Shown here piece by piece: positions 35,296 to 43,813 of a DNA stretch of 64,000 bases (position 1 is its first letter; each line of letters starts with the position of its first letter). The notes under the pieces are model-generated. The model searched no databases and was not told the DNA's origin. It was given only the letters and a program-made list of their open reading frames with translations. The stretch is from BPGX01 sp035405785. Lineage in GTDB: Bacteria; Bacteroidota; Bacteroidia; B-17B0; Aurantibacillaceae. The position numbers were made by a program, and so were the translations under genes. The stretch lies in contig DAONJS010000011.1 of NCBI GenBank assembly GCA_035405785.1, forward strand, positions 1-64,000, written 5' to 3'.

Positions 35296-35747
35296 TGAAA
35301 AATATTCTTTTAGACACAAATATACTCATTCAATTAAACAGAGGTAGGGAAAAAGCTCAAGAGGTTCGTGAATATGTAAATAGCATAACCGAACCTCAAA
35401 TTTTTATTTCTGTAGTGAGTATAGCAGAAGCTGAAAGCTTGGTTGTGCAATGGAATTGGACTCAGGAAACAATAAATCGACTTAGAAGCAATATGAACAA
35501 GTTTGTTTGTATAGATATTGATCAGAATAATCAAGAACTGATAGATGCTTATGTAAATATAGATTGTTATAGCAAACGAAAAGCAAAAGGCCCAAATGGT
35601 CAATTAATTCCAAATGGTGCAGTTACAATGAAAAAAAATGATCTTTGGATTGCGGCAACGGCTTATGCCTTAGATGCCGTATTGCTCACTACTGATAATG
35701 ATTTTGATCATTTGAACGGAGTATATTTTGAAGTGAAAAAATTTTAG
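35295..35747 (+). CDS. PIN-domain ribonuclease toxin (VapC-like)
   Basis: This 150-residue protein spans a single PIN domain, a metal-dependent RNase fold. The acidic active-site residues are visible: Asp7 in ILLDTN, Glu45 in SIAEAES, Asp116 in NDLWIAATA and Asp134 in LLTTDNDF. The internal KRKAKGPNGQLIPNGAVTMKKNDLWIA stretch is typical of VapC-like toxins. It is coupled to the preceding antitoxin-like gene by a one-base overlap. A 65-nt gap then separates it from the nuclease gene. Activity is assumed from intact residues. Confidence 0.88.
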   Translation: MKNILLDTNILIQLNRGREKAQEVREYVNSITEPQIFISVVSIAEAESLVVQWNWTQETINRLRSNMNKFVCIDIDQNNQELIDAYVNIDCYSKRKAKGPNGQLIPNGAVTMKKNDLWIAATAYALDAVLLTTDNDFDHLNGVYFEVKKF

Positions 35748-35812
35748 ATGCATTTGCTAAAATCATTAATTAACTATTTATTATTAAAAGATAATGTATC
35801 ATTTCTCAGTTT

Positions 35813-37435
35813 ATGAATAAACTTACTTCTAATTATATAAATGTTTTACAAACTCTCAAAGAAAAAATCAGGCAAGCAAGATTAACCGCTGTTATTCGTG
35901 TAAATGTAGAATTACTAAAATTATACTGGGAAATTGGACGCATTATTTATGAACAAGAAAAAATAAAAGGATGGGGATCTAAAGTTGTAGAAAAATTGTC
36001 AAAAGATCTTTCTTCTGAATTTCCTGACATGAAAGGTTTTTCTTCTCGCAATCTTCGGTATATGAGGGACTTTTATCTTGCTTACCCTGAATTTAGAGAT
36101 ATTGATACACTGAAAATTTTGCAGACGCCCCCTGCAAAATTACAAGAAACTGATATTCAAAAAGATACAATTTTGCAAGATCTCCTTGCAAAATTAAGCT
36201 GGTATCATCACACCACTTTACTTGATAAAGTAAAAGATAGAGAAATTCGCCTTTTTTACATTCAAGAAACTGTAAAGAATGGTTGGAGCAGAGATGTAAT
36301 GGTACATCAAATTGAAAGCAAATTACATTTAAGAAAAGGGAAAATACTAAGTAACTTTAAAAATACAATTGCACCAGATCAATCAGAACTAACTCAACAA
36401 TTATTTAAAGATCCATATAAATTTGAATTTATTTACCTTGGAAAGGAAGCTAATGAAAGAGATTTAGAAGATGCTCTAACAAATCAACTTACAAAATTTT
36501 TATTAGAATTAGGACAATACTTTGCTTTTCTGGGAAGACAATACAAAATTACCCTTGGTGATAAGGAATATTTTTTTGATTTATTGTTTTATCATACCCG
36601 CTTAAAAAGATACATCATCATTGATCTGAAAATAGATGAATTCAAACCAGAATATAAGGGCAAAATGGAATTTTATCTAAACCTTGCAGATGAATATCTT
36701 AAACAAGATAATGACGAAAGTTCAATTGGATTAATTTTATGCAAAACCAAAGATAAATTGGTAGTAGAATATGCTTTAAAAGATTCAAAAAAACCTATTG
36801 GTATTGCCGAATATAAAATTAGTGAGACATTGCCTTCTGAATTACGAGGAGAAATGCCAAGTGTTGAAGAACTTGAAGCACAAATTGAAAAAGGACTACA
36901 AGAATTCAAAAAACCACTAAATATAAAATATGAACGCTTGAAGCAACTAATTAGCGAAATAAAACAACCAGAAATTAAAGAGAGAAAAAGCCCGGAAACA
37001 TCACTAAATATCTTTAGAAAAGTTGTTTTGCCATTAAAAGATACAATAAAAAATGGGCTTTCAAAAATTACAAAAGAATTTAAATTTAATAAAGTAGAAA
37101 TAATAATATGGACAGATAATCAAGCAAATAAAACTGTTACTAAAGCACAAGCATACTTAAAAAAACACAAAGTAGTGAATGAATACAAAATTGACATACA
37201 TTTAAAAGAATTTAAACTCGCTGGAAAAAAATCATTTGATATATGGAAAAGCATTTATATTACAACCTATCCACACTCATATACTATTGGATTTAATAGA
37301 GATCAAAGAAATTGTTTAGTTGAAAAACTATATTATGAATTACCCGATGAAAAAGAGTTTGAAAATATTTTTGAAAAATTATCTGAAAGTGTTCTTGATG
37401 AAATTATTGAAGTAATAGAAAAAATAAAAAACTAA
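35813..37435 (+). CDS. YhcG/DUF1016-type PD-(D/E)xK nuclease with extra C-terminal domain
   Basis: The 540-residue protein starts with the DUF1016 N-terminal domain (about 10-190: LLKLYWEIGRIIYEQEK, MKGFSSRNLRYMRDFY, LSWYHHTTLLDKVKD). The nuclease domain follows, with the PD-(D/E)xK core Asp256 (FFDLLFYH) and Asp271-x-Lys273 (IIDLKIDEFKPEYKGKMEFYL). Most relatives end near residue 350-370. Here a Lys/Glu linker leads to about 160 more residues (about 375-540) with strands such as KVEIIIWTD and KSIYITTYPHSYTIGF, which I do not recognise. It lies between hsdM and hsdS. A role as a restriction accessory or anti-phage nuclease is inferred. Confidence 0.85.
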   Translation: MNKLTSNYINVLQTLKEKIRQARLTAVIRVNVELLKLYWEIGRIIYEQEKIKGWGSKVVEKLSKDLSSEFPDMKGFSSRNLRYMRDFYLAYPEFRDIDTLKILQTPPAKLQETDIQKDTILQDLLAKLSWYHHTTLLDKVKDREIRLFYIQETVKNGWSRDVMVHQIESKLHLRKGKILSNFKNTIAPDQSELTQQLFKDPYKFEFIYLGKEANERDLEDALTNQLTKFLLELGQYFAFLGRQYKITLGDKEYFFDLLFYHTRLKRYIIIDLKIDEFKPEYKGKMEFYLNLADEYLKQDNDESSIGLILCKTKDKLVVEYALKDSKKPIGIAEYKISETLPSELRGEMPSVEELEAQIEKGLQEFKKPLNIKYERLKQLISEIKQPEIKERKSPETSLNIFRKVVLPLKDTIKNGLSKITKEFKFNKVEIIIWTDNQANKTVTKAQAYLKKHKVVNEYKIDIHLKEFKLAGKKSFDIWKSIYITTYPHSYTIGFNRDQRNCLVEKLYYELPDEKEFENIFEKLSESVLDEIIEVIEKIKN

Positions 37436-37443
37436 ACACACCT

Positions 37444-38598
37444 ATGAACACCGAAACACAAAACCCTGCCTCCACTCCAAAACAACAAAACACCAACCAT
37501 TTGAGCGAGTGGAAGAAGGTTAAATTGGGGGATGTTGTAACTTTTCAAAGAGGATATGATTTAACAAAAAATCAAATGAAGAATGGGCAAGTGCCAGTTG
37601 CAGGTTCGAATGGAATTATAGGTTATCATAATCAATCAACAACAAAAGGACCTGGTGTTACTATTGGAAGAAGTGGAAATATTGGAACGGCTCATTTTTA
37701 TAAAACAGATTTTTGGGCTCACAACACAGTTCTTTTTGTTAAAGAATTTAATTTATCAGAACCAAAATTTATTTACTACTTTTTAAAAACAATTGACTTT
37801 ACACAATTTAATGCAGGTAGTTCTGTACCTACTTTAAACAGAAATCATATTCATCAATTAGATTTTTTATTACCCCCACTTCCCGAGCAGCAAGCCATAG
37901 CCGAAGTGCTCAGCAGTTTAGACGACAAAATAGACCTCCTCCACCGCCAAAACAAAACTTTAGAAGCATTGGCAGAAACACTATTCAGGCAGTGGTTTAT
38001 TGAAGAAGCTGATGAAAGGTGGGAAGATGTTTCTCTTGGCAATAGTGAATTATCAACTATTATAAGTAGTGGCATAAGAGAATTTGAAGGTGAAAAAATT
38101 TTTCTCGCTACAGGTGATGTTCAAGATACTTTAATAACTGGTGGAGAAAAAATAAGATTTAATAATAGACCTTCAAGAGCAAATATGCAACCAGTTGAAT
38201 ATTCAGTTTGGTTTGCTAAAAAAGGTGGTGTAAGAAAACTTTTAATGTTTGATGATTATTCAGATATAAATAAACATATACTATCTACTGGATTTTCTGG
38301 TTTAAAAACAAATGAATTAAGCCACTATTATATATGGTGTTATGTTTTATCTAAAGAGTTTCAAGAAATAAAGGATTCTCTAGTAAGTGGATCTGTTCAA
38401 CCTGACATTACTAATGAAGGAATAAAAAGTATACTCATTCCAAAACCTGATAATCAAACATTATTAAAGTTTAATCAACTTGTTAAACCATGGTTTATTA
38501 AAATTCAAAAAAATAATTCTCAAATCCGCACCCTTACCGCCTTGCGGGATACCTTATTGCCGAAATTAATGAGCGGGGAGGTGAGGGTGGATTTTTAA
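37444..38598 (+). CDS. hsdS: Type I restriction-modification specificity subunit S
   Basis: This 384-residue subunit reads the bipartite DNA target. It has two target-recognition domains. The first (about 20-145, WKKVKLGDVVTFQRGYDL) ends in a central conserved helix LPPLPEQQAIAEVLSSLDDKIDLLHRQN. The second spans about 190-360 and is followed by a distal conserved helix TLTALRDTLLPKLMSGEV. Composition is mosaic by hand count: 46% GC over 37861-37980, 25% over 38221-38340 and 53% over 38521-38580. This suggests exchange of recognition domains. It starts 8 nt after the nuclease gene. Confidence 0.95.
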   Translation: MNTETQNPASTPKQQNTNHLSEWKKVKLGDVVTFQRGYDLTKNQMKNGQVPVAGSNGIIGYHNQSTTKGPGVTIGRSGNIGTAHFYKTDFWAHNTVLFVKEFNLSEPKFIYYFLKTIDFTQFNAGSSVPTLNRNHIHQLDFLLPPLPEQQAIAEVLSSLDDKIDLLHRQNKTLEALAETLFRQWFIEEADERWEDVSLGNSELSTIISSGIREFEGEKIFLATGDVQDTLITGGEKIRFNNRPSRANMQPVEYSVWFAKKGGVRKLLMFDDYSDINKHILSTGFSGLKTNELSHYYIWCYVLSKEFQEIKDSLVSGSVQPDITNEGIKSILIPKPDNQTLLKFNQLVKPWFIKIQKNNSQIRTLTALRDTLLPKLMSGEVRVDF

Positions 38599-38615
38599 TT
38601 TTTTTTGACTTACAC

Positions 38616-38646
38616 TTGATGTTAATTAAAAAAAATCGTATATTTG
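38616..38646 (+). promoter_or_regulatory. higBp: Internal promoter for the higB-higA pair
   Basis: TTG at 38616-38618 and TATATTTG at 38639-38646 are exactly 20 nt apart. It starts 18 nt past the hsdS stop. The GTG start of higB is only 2 nt after the -7 box, so the mRNA may have almost no leader. Confidence 0.7.
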
Positions 38647-38648
38647 CC

Positions 38649-38981
38649 GTGGAAATAACTTTTGCAAATAATAAATTAAAAAATTTAGCCAACAACTACA
38701 AAAAATGTCAGAAAGAATTGGGAAAAATCCGTGCAAACAAATACAATCAACGGCTTGGTGAACTTCGTAGTGCTTCTACGCTTGAAGATGTTCGCCATCT
38801 GCCAGGTCATTATCATGAACTGACAGGTAACCGAAAAGGACAATGGGCTTGCGATCTTGACCAACCATACAGATTAATCTTTGAACCACATGAAAAACCC
38901 ATACCTACTGATAGTAATGGTAAGTATATCTGGAGTGAAATTAAAAGTATTAAAATTATAGAAATTGTAAATTATCACTAA
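38649..38981 (+). CDS. higB: HigB-family toxin (RelE-like mRNA interferase)
   Basis: The product is 110 residues from the GTG at 38649. That start fits the family's usual N-terminus (MEITFANNKLKNLANN); the longer TTG start overlaps the promoter and is rejected. The conserved block LGELRSASTLEDVRHLPGHYHELTGNRKGQWACDLDQPYRLIF matches HigB/GraT-type toxins that cut mRNA at the ribosome. The antitoxin gene follows 23 nt downstream in the toxin-first order typical of higBA. The pair is inserted between hsdS and hsdR with its own promoter. Confidence 0.88.
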   Translation: MEITFANNKLKNLANNYKKCQKELGKIRANKYNQRLGELRSASTLEDVRHLPGHYHELTGNRKGQWACDLDQPYRLIFEPHEKPIPTDSNGKYIWSEIKSIKIIEIVNYH

Positions 38982-39004
38982 TTATAAAATAAAATCACTT
39001 TAAT

Positions 39005-40111
39005 ATGGCAACACCAAAAAATCAATATCAACCACAAATAGTTTTTCATCCTGGCAAAACCCTTGCTGAAAAATTAGATGAATTAAGCATGGGACCTAAG
39101 GAATTTGCTATCAGAACAGTAAAGCCCGAAAAAACAATTATCGCCATCTTAAAAGGAGATAGCAGTATTACCCCAGAAATGGCTGTGCAATTTGAAAATG
39201 TGCTTAAAATTCCTGCTCACTTTTGGCTAAATATGCAACGGAACTATGATGAATTTATCGCTCGTGAAAAACAAAAAAACTTTTTAAAAGAATCTTTTGC
39301 ATGGGCAAAAAAATTTCCCTTTGCTGATATGGTAAAAAAGGGTTGGGTATCTAAAAAAAATTCCAATGAAGAAAAAACTGCAGAACTATTATCTTTTTTT
39401 GGCATTAGCAGCCACACTGCATGGGAAAACTACTATCTTAATCAACAACTAAAAGTAGCATTTCGTATATCTCTTGCCCATACCAAAGAACCTTATGCCA
39501 TCTCTGCATGGCTAAGAAAAGGCGAATTACAAGCAAGAGAACTACCCTCTAAAAACTACGATGAAAAAAAATTTAAAGACGCATTACCTGAAATTAAATC
39601 TTTAATGGCCAAACATCCTGATAATTTTTTCAAAAAACTTCAAGAAATTTGTATGGAAGCCGGTGTAAAAGTAGTTCACACGCCTTGTATAAAAAATGCA
39701 CCAATTAATGGATGTACTCGTTGGCTGAATGACACGCCTTTAATACAATTAAGCGGCAGATACAAACGCAATGATGGTTTTTGGTTTACATTTTTTCACG
39801 AAACTGGGCATATTTTATTACATGGTAAAAAAGATGTCTTTTTGGAAAACATTGAATATTCTGAAAAAGATAAAATCAAAGAAAAAGAAGCCGATGAATT
39901 TGCCATTAAGTGGACATTATCAAAAGAAGAAGAGGAAGAAATTTTAGAATATATCAAAAATAATAATTTCACAATTACTGAAAAAGATATCATTAAATTT
40001 GCACATAAATTCAATACACATCCGGCTATAATCATAGGAAGATTACAACATAAAAATTTATTGCCTTATTCTATAGGTAGAAAATTTTTTAAACCCGTAG
40101 AACTTGAATAA
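39005..40111 (+). CDS. higA: HigA-type antitoxin fused to an ImmA/IrrE (M78) metallopeptidase domain
   Basis: The protein has 368 residues. The N-terminal ~90 are a HigA-type XRE helix-turn-helix domain (HPGKTLAEKLDELSMGPKEF, then ITPEMAVQFENVLKIPAHFW). The C-terminal part has the zinc-protease motif HETGH at 265-269 followed by a distal acidic EKEADEFAIKW, as in ImmA/IrrE proteases. Ordinary HigA is about 100 residues, so this is a fusion of repressor/antitoxin and protease. It may bind the higB promoter and be degraded or activated under stress; that is inference. hsdR begins 18 nt later. Confidence 0.87.
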   Translation: MATPKNQYQPQIVFHPGKTLAEKLDELSMGPKEFAIRTVKPEKTIIAILKGDSSITPEMAVQFENVLKIPAHFWLNMQRNYDEFIAREKQKNFLKESFAWAKKFPFADMVKKGWVSKKNSNEEKTAELLSFFGISSHTAWENYYLNQQLKVAFRISLAHTKEPYAISAWLRKGELQARELPSKNYDEKKFKDALPEIKSLMAKHPDNFFKKLQEICMEAGVKVVHTPCIKNAPINGCTRWLNDTPLIQLSGRYKRNDGFWFTFFHETGHILLHGKKDVFLENIEYSEKDKIKEKEADEFAIKWTLSKEEEEEILEYIKNNNFTITEKDIIKFAHKFNTHPAIIIGRLQHKNLLPYSIGRKFFKPVELE

Positions 40112-40129
40112 GTTTAATAACACCAACCA

Positions 40130-43100
40130 ATGAGTAAAGCTATCACCGAAAACACCATTGAACAATTAGCGATTGAAATTTTACAATCGCAGGGATGGAA
40201 ATATATTCATGGTCAGGATATTTCTCCAGAAGGTCTATTCTGCGAACGCGAAAGTTTTAGCGATATTGTTTTAAATCAAAGATTAAAAAATGCTCTTTCT
40301 AAAATCAATCCTCATCTCCCCACTAATGTTTTAGATGCCGCCATTCAAAAGGTTTTACGAATTAATTCTCCAAACTTAATACACAACAACGAAGAGTTTC
40401 ATAGCATGCTCATTGAAAAAGTAAAAGTCCCTTATCATGAAAATGGTTTTGAAAGATCGCATGAAGTGGCTTTGATAGATTTTGATAATCCTTCAAACAA
40501 TGAATTTTTAGCCGTTAATCAATATACCATTATTGAAAATAATCATCATAAAAGACCAGATATTGTTCTTTTTGTAAACGGCTTACCACTGGTAGTTATA
40601 GAATTAAAAAATGCCGCAGATGAAAATGCAACCATCAAAAGTGCTTACCAGCAGTTACAAACCTATAAAACAACTATTCAAAGTTTATTCACATACAATG
40701 AAATATGCATTATTTCTGATGGTTTAGAATGTAAAGCGGGCACTATTAGTTCAGATTTTTCCCGATTTATGGCATGGAAAACAAAAGATGGGATAAATGA
40801 AGAATCTCGCTTAAAACCACAAATGGAAACATTGATTTCAGGCATGTTAAATCCCCAAACGCTTTTAGATATTATCAGAAACTTTATCGTTTTTGAAAAA
40901 GATATAACATTAGATAAAAACTCTGAATCAAAACAACTCACCATACAAGCGGTAAAAAAATTAACTGCATACCATCAGTATTATGCTGTTAATAAAGCGG
41001 TTGAAAAAACCATTGAAGCATCCAAAGAAACAGGTAACAGAAAAGCAGGTGTAGTTTGGCACACACAAGGATCTGGTAAAAGTTTGAGCATGGTATTTTA
41101 TGCTGCTAAACTGATTACCTCACCCGAAATGAAAAACCCCACTATTGTTGTGATTACCGATAGAAACGATTTAGATAATCAGCTGTTTGAAACCTTTGCT
41201 TCATGTAAGCAACTTTTAAGACAAGAACCTGTTCAAGCCGAAAGTAGGCAGCATTTAAGAGAATTACTAAAAGTAGCAAGTGGTGGCATTGTTTTTACAA
41301 CTATTCAAAAATTTTTGCCTGATGCATCAGAAGGAGCAGTATATCCTCAATTATCAGATCGTAATAATATTGTAGTCATTGCAGATGAAGCACACCGAAC
41401 ACAATATGGATTCAAAGCCAAGTTAGTAGATGAAAAAGATGAAGAAACAAAAGAACCTATTGGAAAAAGAATTGCTTATGGTTTTGCAAAATATATGCGA
41501 GATGCCCTGCCAAACGCCACTTATATTGGTTTTACCGGTACACCTATAGAAAGTACAGATAAAAACACACCACAGGTATTTGGCAATTACATTGATAAAT
41601 ACGATATAAAAGACGCAATTGATGATGGTGCTACAGTAAAGATATATTATGAAAGCCGTTTGGCAAAAGTCAATCTGAGTGAAGAAGGAAGAAAACTAAT
41701 AGAAGAATTTGATAAAGAATTAGAACAAGATGAAGAACTCACTGAAAAGCAAAAAGCAAAAGCCAAATGGACAAAATTAGAAGCCATCATTGGACATCCG
41801 GAGCGATTAAAAAATTTAGCACAAGATATAGTTACACATTTTGAAAAAAGACAGGAGATATTTGAGGGAAAAGCAATGATAGTAACCATGAGTAGAAGGA
41901 TTGCTGCAGATTTGTATAATCAAATTATTGCGATTCGTCCGCATTGGCATAGTGATGATTTAAATAAGGGTGTGATAAAAGTAGTAATGACCACAAACAG
42001 TTCAGATGGTCCAGAAATAGCCAAACATCATACCACCAAAGAACAAAGAAGATTTTTATCTGAAAGAATGAAAAATCCAAACGATGAACTAAAAATAGTA
42101 ATCGTTCGTGATATGTGGTTAACTGGTTTTGATGTTCCTTGCTTGCATACGATGTATATTGATAAACCGATGCGTGGTCATAATCTTATGCAAGCCATTG
42201 CAAGAGTTAATCGGGTATTTAAAGATAAACCGGGAGGTTTAGTAGTAGATTATTTAGGAATAGGATCTGATTTGAAAAAAGCTCTTTCCTTTTATGGAGA
42301 AGCGGGCGGAAAAGGAACACCAGCAGAAACTATAGACAAAGCATTAGAAGTTTTCTTAGAAAAATTTGAAGTGGTTCAGCAAATGTTTAATGAAGACAGC
42401 GAAACTAGAAATAATTTAATAGCCGCTGAACCGCAATCATATTATGAAGGAAGTTTTAAATTCAACTACCGCAGATTTTTCAATGCAAATGCACAAGAAA
42501 AATTATCTATTATTTTACAAGCAGAAGAACATATTTTAGGATTAAAAGATGGAAAAGAAAGATTTATTAAAGAAGTAAGTTTATTAAGTCAAGCACTATC
42601 TATATGCATCAGCAAAGATGAAGTAAAACCATATTTGCCCGAAGTAGCATTTTTTCAAGCCGTAAAAGCAAGATTAGCAAAATTTAATACACCTATTGGC
42701 GGAGGTAAATCTGACGAGGAAATTGAAACAACAATAAAACAAATTATAGACAAATCCATAACAAGTAATGAAGTGGTTGATATTTTTGATGCCGCTGGTA
42801 TTTCAAAACCTGATATTTCTGGTTTAGATGTATTATCAGAAGAATTTCTAAATGAAGTTCAAGGAATGTCGCACAAAAATTTAGCCATTGAATTATTGAA
42901 AAAGATTTTAAATAACGAGATAAAAATCAGATCTAAAAGAAATTTAGTAAAAAGTAAGAAGCTTTTAGAAATGCTGGAAGCATCTATAAAAAAATATCAA
43001 AACAACTTGCTTACCACCGCAGAAATTATTCAGGAACTTATCAATATCGCAAAAGAAATTAAAGAAGCCGACAAACAGGGTGAAAAATTAGGATTAAGTG

Positions 43101-43378
43101 AAGATGAAGTGGCTTTTTATAATGCTTTAGAAACAAACGACAGTGCTGTAAAAGTTTTAGGTGATGAAACATTAAAAGTAATCGCAAGAGAAATAGCAGA
43201 TAAAGTAAGATCTAATGCAACTATTGATTGGACATTAAGAGAAAGTGCCCGAGCAAAACTAATGGTGCTTGTTAGAAGAACTCTTAATAAATATGGTTAT
43301 CCGCCAGATAAACAACAAAAAGCTATTGAAACCGTATTAAAACAAGCGGAATTATTAGCAGATCATCTTACGGCTTAA
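40130..43378 (+). CDS. hsdR: Type I restriction-modification endonuclease subunit R
   Basis: This 1082-residue motor subunit translocates DNA and cleaves unmethylated targets. The N-terminal nuclease domain has a PD-(D/E)xK core around RPDIVLFVNGLPLVVIELKN (about 142-160). The helicase motor has Walker A HTQGSGKS (about 312-319) and the DEAH box VIADEAHRTQYG (about 416-427). Motif VI-like residues are in LMQAIARVNRVFKDKPGG. The C-terminal helical region contacts HsdM. The gene is full length and closes the locus opened by hsdM. The sequence past the stop returns to housekeeping genes. Confidence 0.97.
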   Translation: MSKAITENTIEQLAIEILQSQGWKYIHGQDISPEGLFCERESFSDIVLNQRLKNALSKINPHLPTNVLDAAIQKVLRINSPNLIHNNEEFHSMLIEKVKVPYHENGFERSHEVALIDFDNPSNNEFLAVNQYTIIENNHHKRPDIVLFVNGLPLVVIELKNAADENATIKSAYQQLQTYKTTIQSLFTYNEICIISDGLECKAGTISSDFSRFMAWKTKDGINEESRLKPQMETLISGMLNPQTLLDIIRNFIVFEKDITLDKNSESKQLTIQAVKKLTAYHQYYAVNKAVEKTIEASKETGNRKAGVVWHTQGSGKSLSMVFYAAKLITSPEMKNPTIVVITDRNDLDNQLFETFASCKQLLRQEPVQAESRQHLRELLKVASGGIVFTTIQKFLPDASEGAVYPQLSDRNNIVVIADEAHRTQYGFKAKLVDEKDEETKEPIGKRIAYGFAKYMRDALPNATYIGFTGTPIESTDKNTPQVFGNYIDKYDIKDAIDDGATVKIYYESRLAKVNLSEEGRKLIEEFDKELEQDEELTEKQKAKAKWTKLEAIIGHPERLKNLAQDIVTHFEKRQEIFEGKAMIVTMSRRIAADLYNQIIAIRPHWHSDDLNKGVIKVVMTTNSSDGPEIAKHHTTKEQRRFLSERMKNPNDELKIVIVRDMWLTGFDVPCLHTMYIDKPMRGHNLMQAIARVNRVFKDKPGGLVVDYLGIGSDLKKALSFYGEAGGKGTPAETIDKALEVFLEKFEVVQQMFNEDSETRNNLIAAEPQSYYEGSFKFNYRRFFNANAQEKLSIILQAEEHILGLKDGKERFIKEVSLLSQALSICISKDEVKPYLPEVAFFQAVKARLAKFNTPIGGGKSDEEIETTIKQIIDKSITSNEVVDIFDAAGISKPDISGLDVLSEEFLNEVQGMSHKNLAIELLKKILNNEIKIRSKRNLVKSKKLLEMLEASIKKYQNNLLTTAEIIQELINIAKEIKEADKQGEKLGLSEDEVAFYNALETNDSAVKVLGDETLKVIAREIADKVRSNATIDWTLRESARAKLMVLVRRTLNKYGYPPDKQQKAIETVLKQAELLADHLTA

Positions 43379-43432
43379 AATTTTACTTTTTTGTTTTTAA
43401 AAATTTAATTAACTCCTCCCAATTTTTCCCTG

Positions 43433-43440
43433 TATCTTTG
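43433..43440 (+). promoter_or_regulatory. -7 box of the rbfA operon
   Basis: TATCTTTG lies 25 nt before the ATG at 43465. A TTG within the box is in frame with rbfA and would produce a false longer product. It lies past hsdR, separating the restriction locus from rbfA. Confidence 0.6.
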
Positions 43441-43464
43441 CTCAGACAAATTTTTATCAAAATT

Positions 43465-43812
43465 ATGGAAACTATCAAACAAAAAAAAGTTGCTGAATTG
43501 GTGTATGCGGCTGTGGCAGATTATCTTTTACTACACGCACCTATTGACTATAACAATGCTTTTATCAATGTATCTGAAGTAAAAGTAACAGGTGACTTAT
43601 CTATTGCAAAAATTTACATCAGTATTTTACCTTCTGAAAAATATGACCGCAAAGAGATATTCAAACTATTAGAACAGGATAATAAAAAAATCAGAAAGTT
43701 TGTAGGCGACAAACTCGCTAAAAAAGTTCGCAAAATTCCTGAACTTCGTTTTTACTTTGATGAATCGTTAGATACAATAGAAAGAATAGAACAATTATTA
43801 AAAAAGAAATAA
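43465..43812 (+). CDS. rbfA: 30S ribosome-binding factor RbfA
   Basis: RbfA helps 16S rRNA 5'-end processing and late 30S maturation, including at low temperature. The product is 115 residues from the ATG at 43465. The KH-like fold is seen in VAELVYAAVADYLL, NVSEVKVTGDLSIAKIYISIL and LAKKVRKIPELRFYFDESLD. The TTG 27 nt upstream lies in the promoter box and is not used. The next gene begins 1 nt after the stop, so translation is coupled. Confidence 0.95.
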   Translation: METIKQKKVAELVYAAVADYLLLHAPIDYNNAFINVSEVKVTGDLSIAKIYISILPSEKYDRKEIFKLLEQDNKKIRKFVGDKLAKKVRKIPELRFYFDESLDTIERIEQLLKKK

Positions 43813-43813
43813 A

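Noticed and set aside
37444..38598. Possible invertible or phase-variable hsdS
   Set aside because: There is one hsdS copy, with no partial copies, inverted repeats or recombinase nearby and no simple-sequence tract.
32721..43437. Integrative element carrying the restriction locus
   Set aside because: No integrase, transposase or flanking direct repeat is visible at either edge, and the nearby tRNA-Asn gene is not at a junction with att-like duplication.
43438..43464. Longer rbfA start at TTG
   Set aside because: It overlaps the TATCTTTG box, and the usual RbfA N-terminus begins at the ATG at 43465.
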